A DNA stretch of 64,000 nt from JADHUC01 sp964623055 (GTDB lineage: Bacteria; Planctomycetota; Planctomycetia; Pirellulales; Pirellulaceae): the NCBI GenBank assembly GCA_964623055.1, contig CAZURK010000044.1, forward strand, positions 4,135 to 68,134, given 5' to 3'. Position 1 is the stretch's first letter; every line of letters begins with the position of its first letter. The position numbers and the translations under genes were made by a program. Below, one piece after another: positions 61,972 to 64,000 of this stretch. A model generated the notes under the pieces. The model searched no databases. It saw only the letters and a list, made by a program, of their open reading frames with translations, and was not told where the DNA came from.

Positions 61972-64000
61972 TCAGGGGAGCTTCCAGCATTCGATGCGGC
62001 TCTTCCAACCAGCCCTGCCCCCACCATGCTGAATCATCAGGTAAAGGTAATTCCCATCCGCAGACGGCACCGCTGCGTGTATCCAATTCCCCGTATACCT
62101 GATTCCAAATCTCGGATGTCCGTCACTCACGGCATAAGCAGCGAGTACACCGTAACCAGAGCCGGCAAAGAATGACTGGGCGTCGGGCGCAAAGACGACT
62201 GGACCGAAGCGTACATTGTTTCCACGAAGTTCTTTGACAGCTTTTCCGTCTGAGACGCTCCAGATGAACACGCGATTGTCGTGCGCTACGGACACCAGCA
62301 GGCTGGAGTCGTTGGAGAAACTGAGTTTAGGGGGCGCGGATGCATGGCCAACCAGAGAGAACCGCTGGTTTCCATTCGTGGTGTCAATGAGCCTGATCTC
62401 CTTCGACCAGCCGTCGTTGGTCGCCATCCAGGCGGTATCGGGGGAGATCGCTAGTATGTACGGCGAACGGTTCCTGTAGTCCTGCTTCCACACGATGGTG
62501 CCGCCTGGGAACTCCAGCCAGGCCAGCGACCTGGAGTCGATGACAGCGATACGCTCGTCTGTACGAGCCGGGATGATAGCCCCGTTCGTTTGCAGGACAT
62601 GCGTCGCGATTCTTCCCTGTTCGCCTGGCCAAACAAGAACCGATTTGCCATCGTAGCTTGGAGCACAAATCAGCTTTTGATCCGGATCGGTAAAGGCAAC
62701 ACTCACACGTCTTCCCGCCAATTGCAGCCGGCGTCGCTCGGTTCCGTCTTCGGTGCAGAGGACGCGAATGTCTTGTCCTCTTTCAGCCATGCCAATCGCG
62801 AGCAGTCTTCCGTCGGGACTAAGTGCGAGGCTCTGGCCGGATTCTCCGAGTTCGGCTATCCACTCGGGGCCTTTCAGAAAAGTCTCCGGCTGTTCGAGTG
62901 TCTTTCTGGCCGTACGCTCGACTTGAAAGAGTTTCCGAAGCTCGTTACGAGTGGTATCCGCATCGTCTTCATAGCGATAGCCATCGCCAATCAACTGTTC
63001 ACCACCCAGCTTCTCTACCATCCTCGCGAGATACAGCACCTCGATGGGTCGCAATTGATCGATTTTGGGATGCGCAACAATTCGCCGAACGATGTCTCGC
63101 CATTGCTCCGGGTGCCGACGCTCTAACGCGCCAATGAAGATGCCCTGAGGCGAGGAACCTCCTTCCTTGTTTGGCTCGTCGAAGAACCACTTGACAGCCG
63201 AGCCGCGATCAGTGTCATCTCCGAGTGATGCCAGAGCGGCCATTACCCTGGCTCGATCCCGGCCCTGATAGTCGCGAGTGAGGTACTGCATAGCGGCGTC
63301 TGCGGCGCGGCGTACTATCTTCGGATCTGCATCAGCGGCGACGGTGAACAGCTCAAGCTGCACCAGCGCCCCTACGTTCTCCTCCGTGAAGAAGTGCTGT
63401 GCGTAGGTTACGATGAAACGACGACCCTTTCTGCCTTCATCCAATGACGGCTCGCGCAGGCCTCGACGTCTTCCGCTGCGCAGAAACTCGATCAATGCTT
63501 CAGCGCCAAGATCCTGCACCGCGCTGATCATCTCCTTTTCGGTGGCGAAGTAGTTCTCCCATCGGCCGCGGCTCAGGAACACGTCATCCGAAAGGTAAAG
63601 GAATGTCCACGACCTCGTGGCAGGGGGCAATGAGTCGATTCTCTTCCTGAATCGCTGGATGTCAGTTCTGGCGTTGGGGGGCGGGGGGATACTGCCCTGG
63701 GAGGCCCGCATGTAGAGAAACTCGTACCAGGAAAGCCAGTCGGGGTTGTCCTCTCTTGAAGCCCACCAGGCGGCGGCGTCCGGCTTGATACTCACGAGGC
63801 TACGGTCGTGATACCTGAGCGGACACTTCACCATCTCCAGTATTCTCCTTGCGATGTCACCGACTGTCTGGGGCTGAGTATAGATTTGCCGATCACCGGG
63901 GCTTCGCCAATTGCGCTCAACGTATGCTGGGATTGTCGCCGCCCGATCATTCATCAGGCGGATGCACACAGGCACCACCTCGGGTGTCTCCTTCGCCACC
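61972..64000 (-). CDS. WD40-repeat protein with HEAT-like N part (N-terminus outside window)
   Basis: Open frame through the window edge; 675 residues visible from an apparent GTG at 63999 that need not be the true start, so treat as partial. The N-terminal ~350 residues are helical (TVGDIARRILEMVKCPLRYH, DPKIVRRAADAAMQYL) in the manner of HEAT repeats. The C-terminal ~300 residues form a WD40/YVTN-like propeller (SLALSPDGRLLAIGMAERGQ, PYILAISPDTAWMATND, VAHDNRVFIWSVSDGKAVKE). Likely a scaffold or sensor; no enzymatic motif. Confidence 0.75.
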   Translation of the reverse strand, partial: VAKETPEVVPVCIRLMNDRAATIPAYVERNWRSPGDRQIYTQPQTVGDIARRILEMVKCPLRYHDRSLVSIKPDAAAWWASREDNPDWLSWYEFLYMRASQGSIPPPPNARTDIQRFRKRIDSLPPATRSWTFLYLSDDVFLSRGRWENYFATEKEMISAVQDLGAEALIEFLRSGRRRGLREPSLDEGRKGRRFIVTYAQHFFTEENVGALVQLELFTVAADADPKIVRRAADAAMQYLTRDYQGRDRARVMAALASLGDDTDRGSAVKWFFDEPNKEGGSSPQGIFIGALERRHPEQWRDIVRRIVAHPKIDQLRPIEVLYLARMVEKLGGEQLIGDGYRYEDDADTTRNELRKLFQVERTARKTLEQPETFLKGPEWIAELGESGQSLALSPDGRLLAIGMAERGQDIRVLCTEDGTERRRLQLAGRRVSVAFTDPDQKLICAPSYDGKSVLVWPGEQGRIATHVLQTNGAIIPARTDERIAVIDSRSLAWLEFPGGTIVWKQDYRNRSPYILAISPDTAWMATNDGWSKEIRLIDTTNGNQRFSLVGHASAPPKLSFSNDSSLLVSVAHDNRVFIWSVSDGKAVKELRGNNVRFGPVVFAPDAQSFFAGSGYGVLAAYAVSDGHPRFGIRYTGNWIHAAVPSADGNYLYLMIQHGGGRAGWKSRIECWKLP

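Noticed and set aside
1..64000. CRISPR arrays, tRNA or rRNA genes, insertion sequences
   Set aside because: No spaced direct repeats, no cloverleaf or rRNA-like conserved segments and no transposase were seen on reading; faint signals could be missed by eye.

Overview
The window looks like a chromosomal stretch of a planctomycete (Planctomycetota, probably Pirellulales-like). The sequence-based reasons are: moderately GC-rich coding DNA; a BlaI/M56 (BlaR1-like) regulator pair with a long extracytoplasmic tail; Cys-type sulfatases; a hydrazine-synthase-alpha-like propeller/cytochrome protein; Tat-exported Gfo/Idh/MocA and GH130-like enzymes; a zinc-ribbon/proline-rich/TM protein; and a GC-rich 'GEAPAEP' palindromic repeat. 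No rRNA, tRNA, CRISPR or insertion sequence was recognised.

Layout. 1-5.3 kb: the end of an S15 peptidase, an intact sulfatase, and a second sulfatase whose middle has been replaced by a ~1.65 kb island carrying an oppositely oriented DUF4062 gene. 5.3-16 kb: a metallophosphoesterase, a BlaI-M56 sensor operon, several small exported or lipid-anchored proteins (one frameshifted), and a 940-residue exported metalloprotease candidate. 16-21.6 kb: glycerol dehydrogenase, then three overlapping genes (pseudopilin-like membrane protein, CPBP protease, RRE-radical SAM/SPASM enzyme), then a zinc-ribbon membrane protein. 21.6-31.8 kb: a GH42-like exported protein, a 26-bp perfect palindrome, a GH20-GH89-CBM32 fusion and a DUF3160 protein.

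31.8-41.9 kb: a minus-strand group (RhaT-like transporter, Tat protein, GH127 arabinofuranosidase, HExxH protein), then plus-strand HzsA-like and Gfo/Idh/MocA genes. 41.9-59.3 kb: an all-minus-strand glycan-degradation locus with two GH33 enzymes, two PL10-like paralogues, GH43, an alpha/alpha-barrel protein, a DUF3472-PA14-BNR giant split by an in-frame TAA, GH130 and a xylulokinase. 59.4-64 kb: a GH67N-like exported protein, a small ORF and a WD40 protein running off the end.

Taken together the window reads as a carbohydrate-utilisation region. GH127 + GH43 + PL10-like + GH33 + RhaT + xylulokinase fits a complex pectin such as rhamnogalacturonan; GH20-GH89 and sulfatases fit an N-acetylglucosamine-containing, sulfated glycan. 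The substrate is inference. At least four loci are broken or eroding: the island-split sulfatase, the G6 frameshift, the TAA-split giant and a signal-peptide remnant before the xylulokinase.
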